In this document: positions 1-12,383 of the stretch, one piece after another
Numbering within the stretch: the first letter of the stretch is position 1
Layout: the number at the start of each line of letters is the position of its first letter
Source: Strigamia acuminata
Taxonomy: Eukaryota > Arthropoda > Chilopoda > Geophilomorpha > Linotaeniidae
Length of the DNA: 64,000 bases
Direction of reading: 5' to 3'
Assembly (NCBI GenBank): GCA_949358305.1
Contig: OX442314.1
Location: forward strand, 15,493,060-15,557,059
Position numbers and translations under genes: made by a program
The notes under the pieces: model-generated
Seen by the model: the letters and a program-made list of their open reading frames with translations, nothing else
What the model was told of the DNA's origin: nothing
The model's database searches: none

Positions 1-300
1 TTCCTTCAGTTTGCAAATTGAGGATAAAACTTACATTGGACGGCGTAACTCGCCTTGGTTATTGAAAAAAAGCAATAAAAAATCAATAAAACAAAAAAAA
101 AATCATTAAAACATCAAAAAAGTCCAAAAAACATCAATAAATGTCAATTAAACATCAAAAAACTCAATAAAACTAAATTCGAATGTTTTTTGTGTTGCTG
201 TTGTATGCTGTTGTATGGCGTGCACGGTCTGGCGGGCCACAATATGACGTTTTAGCCAACTCGCTCTGTGATTGGCTAATTGCGAATTGATATACCCCTG
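1..300. other. A-rich flank with short degenerate repeats
   Basis: No gene is seen. Positions 66-175 hold a loose tandem series built on AAAACATCAATAA-like units. A two-copy repeat of GCTGTTGTAT lies near 195-220. The foldback element begins at 301. Confidence 0.5.
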
Positions 301-608
301 GAGGCAATACCATAACCAATGAAGTTCTACTGAGGTGTGGTTATTGCTAGTTGAAAACTTTACCCAATACTCCGCCAATAAGGCCTCACGGTCGGATTAG
401 GCAATTTTTGGAGACCTCCAAGGAGGTCAAAAATAATAAATATAAAATCAGATTATATCTCAAATTTGCTGTAATTGAAGTATTTTTTGCGGCATTAGTG
501 AGTGTTTTAGCAGATTTCGGCGATTTCCGTGCTACTTTTTGTCTCCGAAAATGAACATTCCTGAAGTGCGACAATACAGGCAAAAATGTGTACGGAAGCT
601 TCGGCTTA
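301..608 (+). repeat. Left arm of foldback element
   Basis: This 308-bp arm matches the reverse complement of 846-1164 from end to end. It lacks one copy of the 8-bp unit that is doubled in the other arm. Confidence 0.85.
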
Positions 609-650
609 TCTGACTGTCTTATCTGACTGTCCAATTGGACAGTCAGATAA
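606..650. repeat. 13-bp direct repeat running into a 32-bp perfect palindrome
   Basis: TTATCTGACTGTC occurs at 606-618 and again at 619-631. The second copy is the left half of a perfect 32-bp palindrome, 619-650, centred on CCAATTGG. It sits at the inner edge of the left foldback arm. Confidence 0.85.
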
Positions 651-845
651 GTCAAATATTGATCCATGGCGTACCATTGTAAAAAGAATTCATTTGGAGT
701 GGCCCTACAAATGATACAATACAACTGAGTCCAGAAATGGGTTTAGGAAGGAAAAGCATGTGCTAGGTTTAAATGGCCGATTCAGGGTGCGAGAGTCTGC
801 TGTTACGGATTTTAATTGAAAGGAATAATTAACAAAATAGTGTTG

Positions 846-1164
846 TAAGCCGAAGCTTCCGTACAATATTTTTGCCTGTATTGGTGTATTGTCGCACTTC
901 AGGAATGTTCATTTTCGGAGACAAAAAGTAGCACGGAAATCGCCGAAATCTGCTAAAACACTCACTAATGCCGCTAAAAAATACTTCAATTACAGCAAAT
1001 TTGAGATATAATCTGATTTTATATTCATTACTTTTTGACCTCCTTAGAGGTCTCCAAAAATTGCCTAATCCGACCGTGAGGCCTTATTGGCGGAGTATTG
1101 GGTAAAGTTTTCAACTAGCAATAACCACACCTCAGTAGAACTTCATTGGTTATGGTATTGCCTC
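846..1164 (-). repeat. Right arm of foldback element
   Basis: This 319-bp arm is the inverted copy of 301-608. The extra length is mostly one additional 8-bp unit near position 880 plus single-base insertions. Confidence 0.85.
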
Positions 1165-1411
1165 TGCGCAAAGTTAAAGAATCAACTTTTCCTAAGCAGT
1201 GTCCACATTAGAACTTACGTCCACTTAGCCGGTGCGTAAGCACTTCAATCCCGATTTAAAATTATTCAAACGCCAAAATAATTCATTTCTTTATTTTTAT
1301 GCCTAAATCAAACAATAATCGAATTATCCATTATAAGAAAACCAAGAAAGAAATAAACTAAACTAAAGATAAAAATATATATGTAGTGCCAGCAAATGCA
1401 GATAAATTGAA
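1165..1411. other. Noncoding spacer
   Basis: A+T-rich sequence between two inverted-repeat elements. I see nothing in it. Confidence 0.5.
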
Positions 1412-2747
1412 TAGTTTCAAAGTTCTAAACCAGGGGTCACCACCCTAGAAAAAGCTGCGGATAGACCAAATCCCCAGTCCACCATGCGGTCACGATTTTC
1501 GACGCTTACTAACAAAAGTAACGCGTGTTTTTTGGTTTTGTTTGGTTTTTGCACTTTTTTCCGATAATTATGCGATGCGGTCGTTATGGACACGTTTTTG
1601 CTAAGTTTTTGGTTTTGCCGACATTTAACCAACGAGTCTCGTTACACACGTTTTTGCCGACTCAAAATCACGCTTTGCTGTCAGTACAGTCACCATTTTA
1701 CACGAATGTAGTCATGTTTTGTTAACAAGTCGGTTCTCGGACCTTCTACGCAGCTAATTTCTTACGATTTATTACCTCCACAAAGACGACGGGAGTCTCT
1801 TTTCCCCAGGAATGAAACGGATTAGTAACCAAGACCTATCCTATGTAACCGGAAAGCTTAACGCTAAAACACTTGCTTTTTATTCTGCTCTGCTTCACTA
1901 CAGAAATTGCAACTTAAAATCATGATGTTTAGGTGCCCTAGGCCAAATTCAAAGATCTGGCACTTCTTCAACAATCTCCCTTGACTGATTAACTTATCAC
2001 CTCTATCGTATTGGCAAAGCACATAGCTCCGTAATCACCATCGATCAGCGATGGCCCAATTTAATATAGTCAATGGGGTGAAGATCTGAGAACTTACACT
2101 CTTATTCACAAAGCCACGAGTTAAACCCTTGCAGCGTAACCAGGATTAACAACCATTCCATAATTTGGCATACGGATCCCATTTTAGTGCATCTCAGATG
2201 AATACACTCTGCAGGCTGATTAATCGGCATCTGACAGCAGTTTCAGTAATTAGGTTTAGTGGGCAGATTGGTGGATTTGAAACTATTATCTGTTAATATC
2301 GTTTTTAAAGATGACCTCTTCAGGGTTTTCGGTTTTCACGACGTTGACCAATTATCTGCAGCATTACGTCCAGGTTTTGTTGCATATTTGATAGGAGAAG
2401 AGATTACCGTAGTTGTCTTTCGGCTGGGCACATCCACCTCAATTTGCCAGGTTGAATTATAAACACATTAACAGAGCAGGGTTAAACACATCTGTCTTCT
2501 CTGCATATTTCACTGGGCAGCATTTACTAATTTTGCAGCCAAGAGGTGTTTTCATTTCCCACATTTAAAAAGCAGCACGGGCTATCACGGGAGTGTTTCG
2601 TAATCGCAAAGGAATTGGACAATTCTGAATACAGTAAGTTTTACCGGTAGGAATTAATAATATAATATAATACACTCACTGGTCTTAATTAGACTGGGGA
2701 TTTGGTCTAACCATGGTGACCCCCTCTGGTTTATTTCTTTGAAAGTA
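1412..2747. mobile_element. Nonautonomous TIR element, about 1.3 kb
   Basis: Imperfect inverted repeats lie at about 1414-1478 and 2690-2745. Shared blocks from outside inward are TTTCAAAG, TAAACCAG, GGGTCACCA and AGACCAAATCCCCAGTC. A TA dinucleotide lies just outside each end (1412-1413 and 2746-2747), consistent with a TA target duplication. The interior has no recognisable transposase and only short frames, so the element would depend on proteins supplied elsewhere. The block CAGGGGTCACCA resembles hAT termini, but placing the ends there gives no 8-bp duplication. Superfamily is therefore uncertain. Confidence 0.55.
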
Positions 2748-5700
2748 CTGATCTTAGTTATAAAAATTAGATAAACCATAAGTTAGCAACATTTTGCTAT
2801 TTGTATTTTGCATTTGCAAATTTACATTTGGTCAATGTAAATATAATTTTGCTTCGGACACTAGCAACATTTGGAATTTTATATTAAAAAAATTATTTAC
2901 GTAATCATTTTAATAATCAATTTTAGTTTTGGACGCATCTTGCATCTACTGCTTTTGTATGTATCTATTCAATTGAAGCATAAATTGACATTTAAATTCA
3001 TCAATTTGACACAAAATTACAGATTATCTCTCCTCAATCTCGCTTCATTACGTAATTTTATTTAATACCACTACGAGTAGTTATAGTTGCATTCAATCTT
3101 GACTTAGATTGCTTTTATGACAAGTTTCGAAACACGATTAAGACGAGTTCATTTGATGACTTATCCTAATCGTCACTCAAAAAGTGTCAAAACAGAAATC
3201 CCTTTGGCATTAAAATTTGAATGTAGCTATTATTTCGCTCGCTATTTTTAAACAATTTTTATACTACCTATCTAATTACTTGGTCGTATGTTGTCGAGCC
3301 CAACCCTAAAAGCAAAGGCAGTAGAAAAATGGTACCGAATGGCTAATCCATGCCAACTATGTTTTTTTGCACTAGCAACTTTATTGTCAAACATTAATCT
3401 AACACACATCAAACTAGTTTTTTAAAGTCTTAAATTATTAACCCTACACAGCAAATAATCTCATTACTTTTAATTTCACCATTGACCATTGGTACACGGT
3501 CAATAAACTAAGTTCCCCGAACGAGAAAGATCCATAATTTATGACGCATTAGCGTGCTCGCACTCGTAAATTTATCCAACGTCTGCTCATCGTAGCTCAC
3601 TCGCGCCATCTTTAATTTAGGAAAAACAGAGTAGACCATTCTTAACTTGACACCCATTAATTACCCATTCCTCCATCATCCCTACGACGTACACTCAAAA
3701 AATACTTGGTATCTATCTCTCAACCCCTATACATTCGTGTTGTAAATTCGCTTTATTGCTCAATTCCATCATCAATTCCACAATTATGAAACATAAAAGT
3801 GCGATAGTAAACTCGTTTACATCTTGGCTCACATGATCTCAACTTTCCTTTTCACTCGTCATTCTCCACAAAGCTCTCTATCTCTTTCCCTTCTCAACCA
3901 CGGCTGCAGTACGGAAGTGTAATTTCCTGAAGCCTGTTAGGCACTTGCTATTTCTCAGGCCCCCATTCTCTTTTTATTGTTTTTCGCACGATTCGCCCAT
4001 TACCATGCAGTCTACCAGGCCAGAAAACCACCAACGAAAACATCATATCACCATGCACACATAGCACCATCGAGACACACCCGCTTCAGACCCATCCAGC
4101 CAAGGATAAGGGTGGAGACCATGACTAAGAGAAAGACCACTCGGCCTGGGATTGGCTCATTTTCGCAGGTACCGTATGCAAAAATAAAAAACATACTGTA
4201 CATAAAAATAAAAAAATAAAAATAAAAACCAAAAACACAGAGAGAAAAACTAGTACACTTGTTGCAACCTGGAACATTACACCTGAGTCTTTCTGCATCA
4301 CAAACACGAGCTCGAGTTGTGTGAAAGTGCACATATTGAAGTGTTGGCGACGGGTGTTGAAAACCTCTCGCAAAAACAAATGACACATACATAAGAAGGG
4401 CTAGAGAAAATGGAGTTTATGTTTTCGCAACGCTAAACACACTTTCCCCCTTCCACGAAACGTGTTCACACTTTGCCTTCCATGATTCACTTTGCTTTTT
4501 ATTTTCTCTACAAAATATTAAAATGAGCTCGTATGTATTCAGACAATATTTTTTGACAAATCCATTTTTCATCTTGACCAACAAACACACACAAATTTCA
4601 TTTAGACATACATTTAAATCCAAACACGTTCTCCCTCTAAACCCCGGCTTAATCCCTAGGATTAACAACAAACATAGGTGCACTATGTTTTATTAAGCAG
4701 CCATAACTCACAGAGAACATTCTATTAATGTAAACCTGCTCATAACCTTTTATATTAGCGCCCATTCGACGCAACTTTTACCATTTTAAAACCTCTCACT
4801 TTAGCGAGAAACCCTCAAAAGCCCTCTTTCTTTAGATTCCTTTTCGAAATTACATCATATAGTTCTACGCATGAATATCATAACGCGCGGCGCATTTAAT
4901 AGAACAAAGCATCGGAGTAAAAGAAGTACGCTATACGGGAACCTCCCTTTTTAATTTCCTCGCCGTACAATCACCCACAAATATACACTAACAATCTATA
5001 CAAGCCAGCCAATCTCACTGTTTATACAAGACTCAGCATAACTAAGCCCTCGTGCTATATACAAATTTCATAAAGCGACAATGAAAAATGTATGTGCCTT
5101 TGTTCGCTGCCTCGTAAGAGAAAACATAAAATTTGCATCAAGATCTGGCCTATTAAAGAGGAGAAGGGAGAAGAGAAGAAATTCCTTGCAACCATCAACT
5201 TCTCTTGTCTGTTTATGTTTATAGCTATATAAATTTAATATTCAAAGAAACGCCGAGCTAAAAAATTTAATTTTCTCTCTGCATATCACCTATGTAGCCT
5301 ACTAAGCTACTTGTAATAAATCGCTACCTGTCATTCTCACAACAATTCTTGTCAATTTACACAACTCACAAATGTATTGAAAAGGGCAATCTTTAAAGTA
5401 TCTTAGCAATAGTTCAATGAACCACAATGCAAAATAAAAGTAATGTAACCGAAAAATAAAGAAGCTTTAGTCCTTCAAATAAAAAAAATAAAAAATAAAA
5501 AGATTGAAATGAACAAAAAAAGAATAAAAAATTGGCAATGAAGACAGACGACTGAACTTGGCAAGCGTTTGATGTTCAAGTGCCTCGTCCGTTGCATAGA
5601 ATGGTCCACAAGAAATAGAGGAAAAGTCGAGATACATTTCTTTCCATTGAGCATCAACGCTTTGATAGGTATTGAATGTGCAGCACACTGGAAAATAAGT

Positions 5701-6439
5701 GCCGACCAACTAGGGCATGAGTTGCCTAGCAACCGATGACAGATATAGATAATTCTGCAAAATGCAAAAATTCTTTATTTTACTGGCGATGCATTAATCT
5801 TTAAGTAGTTTTTAAAATCCAATATGAAAAACCAAACACCAAAGTTTAATAAACATCAATTTGATTTTAAAATTTAAATTAATATTTTTTCCAGCGCATT
5901 GAGCGTTCATTCAAATGAATTGCCCTCATTTGCATTAGTTTGTGGCATCCTGAAATTCACCTTGCATGAAATAAACAAATATTTTATTCTATTTATTTCC
6001 ATAATTTTTTTGGCATGTGTAATTAGTGATAAGAACTTGTTTCCATGGCAACTGAGTGCATGCTTTTAGCAGGATGTAACTGAGCCACTTCCTTCGGGAG
6101 AAACTTTCCCCAGAGCAGAAATTGAGATTAAAATGCAAAAATCCCTTTCATATTGTAAACAATCTTTGCCATTATTCTCTTAACAACAAACAAAAAATAT
6201 AGAATTGGTCGATAGTGAGTGGATTTGTAGTATCATATTCGTTATCAACAATTTCATTTTACTATTCTTTCTTTCTTTCTTTTTATTTATTTAATATTTA
6301 ATTTAATTTTAATTTTACTAACAACTTTTGCTAATTTTAGGCCTTTTTATTAGGTTTAGCATATCAATCGCACTAACCTGGATCCGAGAATAAATAGAAG
6401 TGATTAGAGTTAATTCCAAGAGCACAGGTTGAGACAAAT
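2748..6439. other. A+T-rich noncoding DNA
   Basis: No gene or element is supported. Short A-rich runs lie near 4190-4230 and 5480-5530. A CGCGCCATCT motif lies near 3602. Reading frames here are short and show no family motif. Confidence 0.4.
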
Positions 6440-7560
6440 GCTCTAGAAAAATCCAATATTCAAGGAACATTGTGATGGGAAGACCTCGTTCATTAAATAT
6501 TGCTGAACACAGCCTCGAGGTTTCCCTAAACCCAAAGCTTCTGCTTTAAAATTGTACTTGGAATAGTCATTATCTTGTCTCCAAAGACACGATCCCATAA
6601 AACCACTATCCACATGCTCATGCCCCAATCATTGCCAACAAGGCAAATGCATCGACTTTACTCATAAAACCATGGTATATGTATGCGAAACTCTTGCTTT
6701 TTACATCATTTCGTCTTCAACACACACCAGCTTCATAACGTTAAGACGAGCACCACAAACTTCACTAAAACGACATTACCGACAAGTCCCAGTGGCTCCA
6801 ATGGTCACAACAAAGAAAGCTGCTCCTTGTAAAGCGCCAATGACAAGAAGATACCCTGCTCAGATTAAGGATTCTTCTGGAAGGGAGAAAAACCGGCGCC
6901 TACAGTGCAACGACATTTAGAAGGATTAGAGCCGACCATCCCCAACTTGTATCCATGGCAACTGAAATTAATTCTTCGTCTCTCCTCACAGTGTAAAAAA
7001 AAACCATTGACAATCTGACAAAAGATTTAAAAAAGAAGAAAAAAAATGAAGAGACCAGACTTGACAAACCTACAATTGCAAAGTTGAACTCATCTTTTAC
7101 TCGACCAACATTAATGCATTTCACTTTTGTTTCTTGTCACTTTAAGCCAACTTAACTCTGTAAATGGATAAATGGATGACTTTAAAAACCTGCTATAAAA
7201 TGGCATAAAAAGAGCCAAGCTACAATTTCAATCTGCCCAATAGGTTTTAAGATAGTTATCCAACGTTTTCTTTACGAGTTGAAGACTCCTCAAGTTCAGA
7301 AGTTAATGCACTGCTCAGTGGATCGCTCGCAGGTGATTACTGGGTATAGTGAGATGAAGTAACGCTCAAATGGGCTTTTATTGGAAAGTTCAAAGAATGT
7401 ATGGAACCAATCATTTTTCTTGTGCCACTCCTTTGTCTACTTATCGATCACCATATGTTGGAGAAACATATTCAAAATGGAGATCCAGTTTTTCCCATCA
7501 TTCATGAGGCAACAAGACATGTTTTCCAATAGAATTTAAAAAATGCCATATCTTTTGTTT
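6440..7560. other. Less A+T-biased tract, unidentified
   Basis: The base composition is more mixed than that of the flanks, and several short frames are open on both strands (for example 6672-6920 plus, 6900-7124 minus). No translated frame carries a motif I recognise. It could be an old, eroded mobile element. I cannot assign it. Confidence 0.25.
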
Positions 7561-10128
7561 TAACTCGTAAAAAATTAGACTCACTTATAAAAACGAGAGG
7601 TGATTGTCGATTATTTTTGATAGGAATGGAGTAAAAAAAATTTATGCCCAATATGTCTACCTTTTAACTTTTATCTTTCTTTGCCAGGCTCTTAAACATG
7701 TCAAACTTTAATAGCCTTAGACCTAACAATTTTTCAAGTTGAAATAAATTTACTGCAGTTCTTAGTAAACACTAAGAAAAAGGTAAAAAAAAAAAAAATT
7801 ACATAAAAATTTTTTCCTTTCTTTTTTAAAGTACAGAAATTTTTTTTGTAGAAAAACTTCTTTCTTCTATTCCTTTTTTTTTCTTTTTCTTTATTCATTA
7901 TTTTAGAGCATGCTCGGATGATCATGTGTCAATTTCCATTATCTAACAAACAACGAGTAAAATTGTAAACGGAAAAAAAAAATAATGAACTGAAAAATAA
8001 AAATAAAATAAATAAAAAATGATCAATAAATGGTACAATTCTAAATTAATGTACCAGTAATCTTTTGTAAAAGAGTGAAATCAATACCACTTCATAGTTA
8101 TGTCTATTGAATAAAGAATAAAAAAATATTTCAATCTTTAGTTATTAAACTTAAAGAGGAAAAAAAAATAAATAGAAAAAAAGTTCATATTTTCTCAGTA
8201 AATAAACCAAGAAAAGAAATGTAAAAAATGTTTGCATTAATTAAAATTTTCCCATTTTTTCTCATCAACAAGTTGAAAGTTCAAAATCTAATTAAAAACT
8301 TTTTTTAAAAAAAGAGAAGAAACCTCAGTGCTTACTTAGTAAGCAATAATCAGCAAGTTCCAAATAAGCAAATGATAAAACGTCTGAAACTAAAAGCACA
8401 GCAGTCAAGCACAACGATTAGAGCAAATCTTCGTAGGTTTTGAGACGAGACTTGCAATGAATACGATCCCGCACTCGCATTAAAGATGAATCCAAATTTA
8501 CATTTTCAATCTAAAATTAACGCTATATCAATAGAGATACAGTTATTACGCTCACTGAATAAAATCAAACACACAATCTAATCTCGAGTTGCTTAACTCC
8601 ACTATAGCTATTTACATTCTAGAGTGGACCGAGTCCGTTTCCATTGCACCATAAACAAACACAACACGAACTGCAAACATCAAGTCGTGTATTAGATGAA
8701 AAGAAAAAGAGTTTGAGATAAATGTAAGGCAAGTCATTGAATGATTTCAATGCAAATAAGAGCTTTTCGCACGATACGCATACTGTGGCCTAACATTTAA
8801 CCCCTACCGGGCACTTAAGCCGTCTTATCGCTCGGCACAGCTTTATGTGTTTGCTCGACGTCCAGGCTCCTTCCACACAAAGACTTTACAGTCCTTGAAA
8901 ATGGCAAAGAAAGCACACAACATTTTTTCTAAACTTTTACATCCAAACACACTCGAAAAAAGAAAAATCATTCAAATTTATAAATTTTTAATTACGTTTT
9001 CTCGCACGTCAGCTCTGCTGTTCCATATCTTGATGCTAATTGCAAATGACAAACTTGACAAACGTAAAAAAAAAAAGTTGAATATCTATGCATTAAAATG
9101 TGCTGGCGTCTCTTTTTCAATGCTGTCAAATTATGGCAAAACAAGTAGAAAGTATAAACATTAATTTTGCAATCAATCAGAAAACTAACCAAAGCAAGCT
9201 ACTTGACAGCACTTCAAATTACACCAAACATTACTTACAGTAGAAAAGTGCAGGGCACTGGCTGTTATCATCGCACCAGCCAGACCTAATCGTGTTATTT
9301 AAGTCGTTTGTAGTGGATGGACGTAGAAATGCAATTGGAATGCATGCCAACAACATCACACATCTTGAATCATGAATGTCAATCTAATCAGCCATGACGG
9401 TTTTATCGATTCTCCCAATTTGGCGATTTGGGAGTCCTGTCAGTGCCCTTTTTTCCCTCGTCAAATATCCTTGTCTACCGGCAAATCTCGTATCCACTAA
9501 ATCAATATTTTGCGGAAAAAATGGAAAGACCAAACAAAAGGAACAACCAAAATCCAATGTGCATCAATGACGTTTCATTTAATTTTTCATTTGCTTTTAC
9601 TCAAACAAACTGACAACTTGGATGTTTTTTTTTTCTTTCCCATTTTAAAGTGAACCCACACAAACACAAAATCCCAGCGGCTTTGCTTTTGCTCTCATTT
9701 CTCTACTTCTGTTGTTTATTTATTTACTCTCAACTTATTCATTCTGTTTGATCTAAACAAAACGCAAAAAACCAAAAATACTTATTCCATCTTAAATTTT
9801 TTTTCTTCAAACAAAAATGTTTGCTGACCGAAACATCAAAATATATTTTAAACTTCATAAAAATAACATGAAAACATCGTTACAACCGAGCGAATTAATT
9901 TTGCGAAGGAAAGTAGCAAAGAAGACCTCCAAAGGCAGAAGGCACCCTCAAAAGCAAATTAAATCTATGTGACTTGGGCATTATTGCACTTATATATCAT
10001 CTTGACGTCCAAAATTAGCTCCCTGCACGGACAAACGTCCAGATGAATGAACTGCACAGTTATCACCCACACACACTTATCATCACTTCTTCTACTAGTC
10101 AGCATCTTTTCTAGCAAATGGCTTACAT
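7561..10128. other. A+T-rich noncoding DNA with homopolymer tracts
   Basis: Poly-A and poly-T runs dominate 7770-7890 and 7970-8040. A short inverted repeat (CTGGCT/AGCCAG) lies near 9256-9281. No gene was recognised. Confidence 0.4.
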
Positions 10129-10147
10129 ATGCCGCCTATGGCGGCAT
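10129..10147. repeat. Short GC-rich hairpin
   Basis: ATGCCGCC-TAT-GGCGGCAT forms an 8-bp stem with a 3-nt loop. It is followed at once by a repeat of the form GGCGGCATCTG / CTGCCATCTG. It may be a protein-binding site; no function is shown. Confidence 0.5.
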
Positions 10148-10939
10148 CTGCTGCCATCTGTCACATATTGGGTGTTGAGCTCATGAGTCGCGCGTACCCA
10201 CCCACCCACATACCTACACCAGCAATCCCATGTCATTGATTACTTCCAACTTATAAACTGTTACACCAAGAGAATCCATGTAATTACTTCAACATAAAAA
10301 AAGGATAAAAAAAATCTTTCTTGGAAACTTAAAGACATAACATCTTAAAAAGTGCCATTTTCAGCAGCAATAAAATTCACATACAACTTCCTACTGGAAA
10401 AACTACGGAAACATAAAAATCCAACACACATTTCTCTAGGGCTAAGTACAAAACCCAATAGCAAAAAATAAACTTTTTTACTAGAGACGTTCTCTTGCCA
10501 CAAACGACGAGGCAAAATCAAAGTTGGAATAAAAATGGGAGTCTCCCACTGAGTCCTGTGCCCGTTTATCACGACAGTCTACTCCCTCCCCCAATAGGCA
10601 AAAGCAACGTAAATCAAACGCCATGTACTGTAAAACCTATGCCTTAGTGGTGAAGCAATAAAACAGAAAACAAACGTACGTACAACTAAAACACATATTG
10701 CGTGGATTTAGACCATTTCAATCTCTTGTTGCCGTAATGTTTCTCTACTAATTAGTAACTCATATTTCGTGACTGTAAAAGAAAGCAAAAGTGATCGGTG
10801 GTAGCGATTAAATAGCTTAATGTCCTTCACCGAAAATAAAATAAAAAATAAACTGCAATGTTTATTCTGCACTTCACTCGCATTTATTTGAACAAATCTG
10901 TTTGTCTGTCTGCGCGTCCGAGTGTCACACTGTGAGAGT
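10148..10939. other. Noncoding DNA
   Basis: A+T-rich sequence with no supported feature. Confidence 0.4.
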
Positions 10940-11460
10940 GGATGGACACCACCTGGCTTAAGGTCGCCCAGATAGTGTCGGACGCACGACACGGTATTGA
11001 AAGTGACATAAAGAACTGTGTTTTTTGGTTTAGGAGGTTTTATTCAGTGTCTAGGGGTCAGTGTATCATGTCTTTTCCCATTGCTTGCACCACGTGGACA
11101 GCATGGTCAGTTTGCCATTGTTTATGTTGGGTCAGAAACCCCTGCCCATGGGTCACTCCCGGTACTGAGAACGGGAACGGCCCATTCTCTAAGCGTCAAC
11201 ATGGTGTACTAGAGTGGAATAGGACCAAGATGCTTGTCTAGTGGTCCTATGTGCACCGATTGTCCGACCCGAGTTGGACCCATGTACAGTCCACTCTTGC
11301 ACCATTTTGCTTGCACCTTTCCCATTGGTTCCTGAAGAAGACTTCCGGAACCAGCAATTCCTCCTGGCTGGCATAGGGAACTGTGTTACACATGACCGAA
11401 AACCGGTCATGTGAGTTCGATTGGCTCTCAGCGATCACCTGACTGTGAGCGCCAATTGAA
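10940..11460. repeat. GC-richer patch, possible old repeat
   Basis: This patch stands out from its A+T-rich surroundings. It contains a perfect 10-bp stem with a 5-nt loop at 11389-11413 (CACATGACCG ... CGGTCATGTG), and GGTTCC / GGAACC in inverted orientation near 11330-11360. Frames of up to about 99 codons are open, but on both strands at once and without any family motif. An eroded repeat is more likely than a gene. Confidence 0.35.
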
Positions 11461-11507
11461 ACGTCGGAAAAACTCCTTTTGCTGCAGGCGTTTATACTTC
11501 CGACTAA

Positions 11508-11815
11508 AATTCAAAATGGTGTCCACCTTTTTAGAAAATTTTCAAAATGGCATCCAAATGCCATTCAAGTTTAAATACAAAATTTAAAACAGCATCCTTA
11601 TCTAATTGGACGCGATATCCTTTTCAACATGAGTCTAAATTGACCAAAACGACTAAATTAAATATCTAAATTAAAGAAAACGATTGAATTCAATACTAAA
11701 ATCTAGGTTCTGTCAATGTAAAATGCAAAATTCAAAATGGCACCCATATCCAAATAGAACAAAAATATAACTGGCATATAAATTAAAATATGAAACATTC
11801 AAAATAGCGTCCAAC
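11508..11815 (+). repeat. Five diverged copies of an ATTCAAAATGGCATCCA-like motif
   Basis: Related segments lie near 11508, 11542, 11575, 11721 and 11798. All share a TTCAAAATGGYRTCC-type core with scattered changes and uneven spacing. This looks like an old, broken tandem array. Confidence 0.5.
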
Positions 11816-12201
11816 TAAAACTTTACTCATTACTTCGTGCATTTGCACGGGTCACAGTTAGTGCTAGATAAATGCACACTCAATTTGGTGCACCAACCGT
11901 GGTAATTTCGTGAATTAAATTTGAGATTGTATTCAATAAAGCCTGGAAGGTGTTTTAAAGAGAGTGTACAACCAATTTCAGTATGATTACAGTCAAATCG
12001 CATTGCATCCAGAATCGCTACGTGCATTACACTTCGAATATTCCAATTTTGCAATTTTCCATTTTAACTTAAGCTTTATCACATCATATAAACCACATAT
12101 CGTCTGCGCCTGCGCCCATGGTTTTGTGGCTTGATGTTAAATTCAAACTGCAGATTCTTTTTACGCTCACGAAAACACAATACCCAAAAATTCCTTGCGG
12201 A
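11816..12201. other. Noncoding DNA
   Basis: I see nothing here apart from the left target duplication of the MITE, which begins at 12202. Confidence 0.4.
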
Positions 12202-12383
12202 CTTGCGGTCAGTGCTGGACTGGCCCGGCGGGCTACCGGGAATTTCCCGGTGGCCTGTGGCCTGGTGGCCCGGTGACGGGCCCACCGTGGACCGTCCCTG
12301 GCCCACCGTAGTCTGTCCCTGTGGCCCGACACATCTAGATTTCCCGGTACTAAATTTGTACCCAGTCCAGCCCTGCTTGCGGT
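12202..12383. mobile_element. hAT-type MITE with 8-bp target duplication
   Basis: The element spans 12210-12375 (166 bp). Its ends read CAGTGCTGGACTGG on the left and CAGGGCTGGACTGG on the right (read inward), 13 of 14 matching. It is flanked by a perfect 8-bp duplication CTTGCGGT at 12202-12209 and 12376-12383. An 8-bp duplication and CAG-starting termini are hallmarks of the hAT superfamily. The interior is G+C-rich with repeated CCCGGTGG-type words and has no transposase, so this is a nonautonomous copy. The exact duplication argues for a fairly recent or well-preserved insertion. Confidence 0.93.

Larger units (their letters stand above)
301..1164. mobile_element. Foldback / long-TIR element
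   Basis: Two inverted arms, 301-608 and 846-1164, bracket a spacer of about 237 bp. Both outer ends begin GAGGCAATACC when read inward. By eye the arms differ at about half a dozen sites: a few substitutions, two single-base indels, and an 8-bp CAATACAC-type unit present once more in the right arm. Pairing of arms this long would give a very stable hairpin. No transposase is encoded. Short reading frames at each end are mirror copies of each other, as the symmetry requires. I could not find a convincing target duplication, since the flanks ...TACCCCTG and TGCGCAAAG... do not match. It is most likely a nonautonomous foldback or MITE-like element. A recent local inverted duplication is the alternative. 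Confidence 0.8.

Noticed and set aside
148-724. Short frames on both strands at the left end (76 to 112 codons)
   Set aside because: They lie in the foldback arms and recur in mirror form in the other arm. Their openness reflects the repeat, not a gene.
1423-2736. Reading 1431-2728 as a hAT element
   Set aside because: The CAGGGGTCACCA-like ends fit, but the flanking octamers TTCTAAAC and GTTTATTT do not match as a duplication, and the inverted similarity continues outward.
10942-11438. Overlapping frames of 63-99 codons on both strands
   Set aside because: Open on both strands in a GC-richer patch, with no domain, splice signals or codon bias that I can see.
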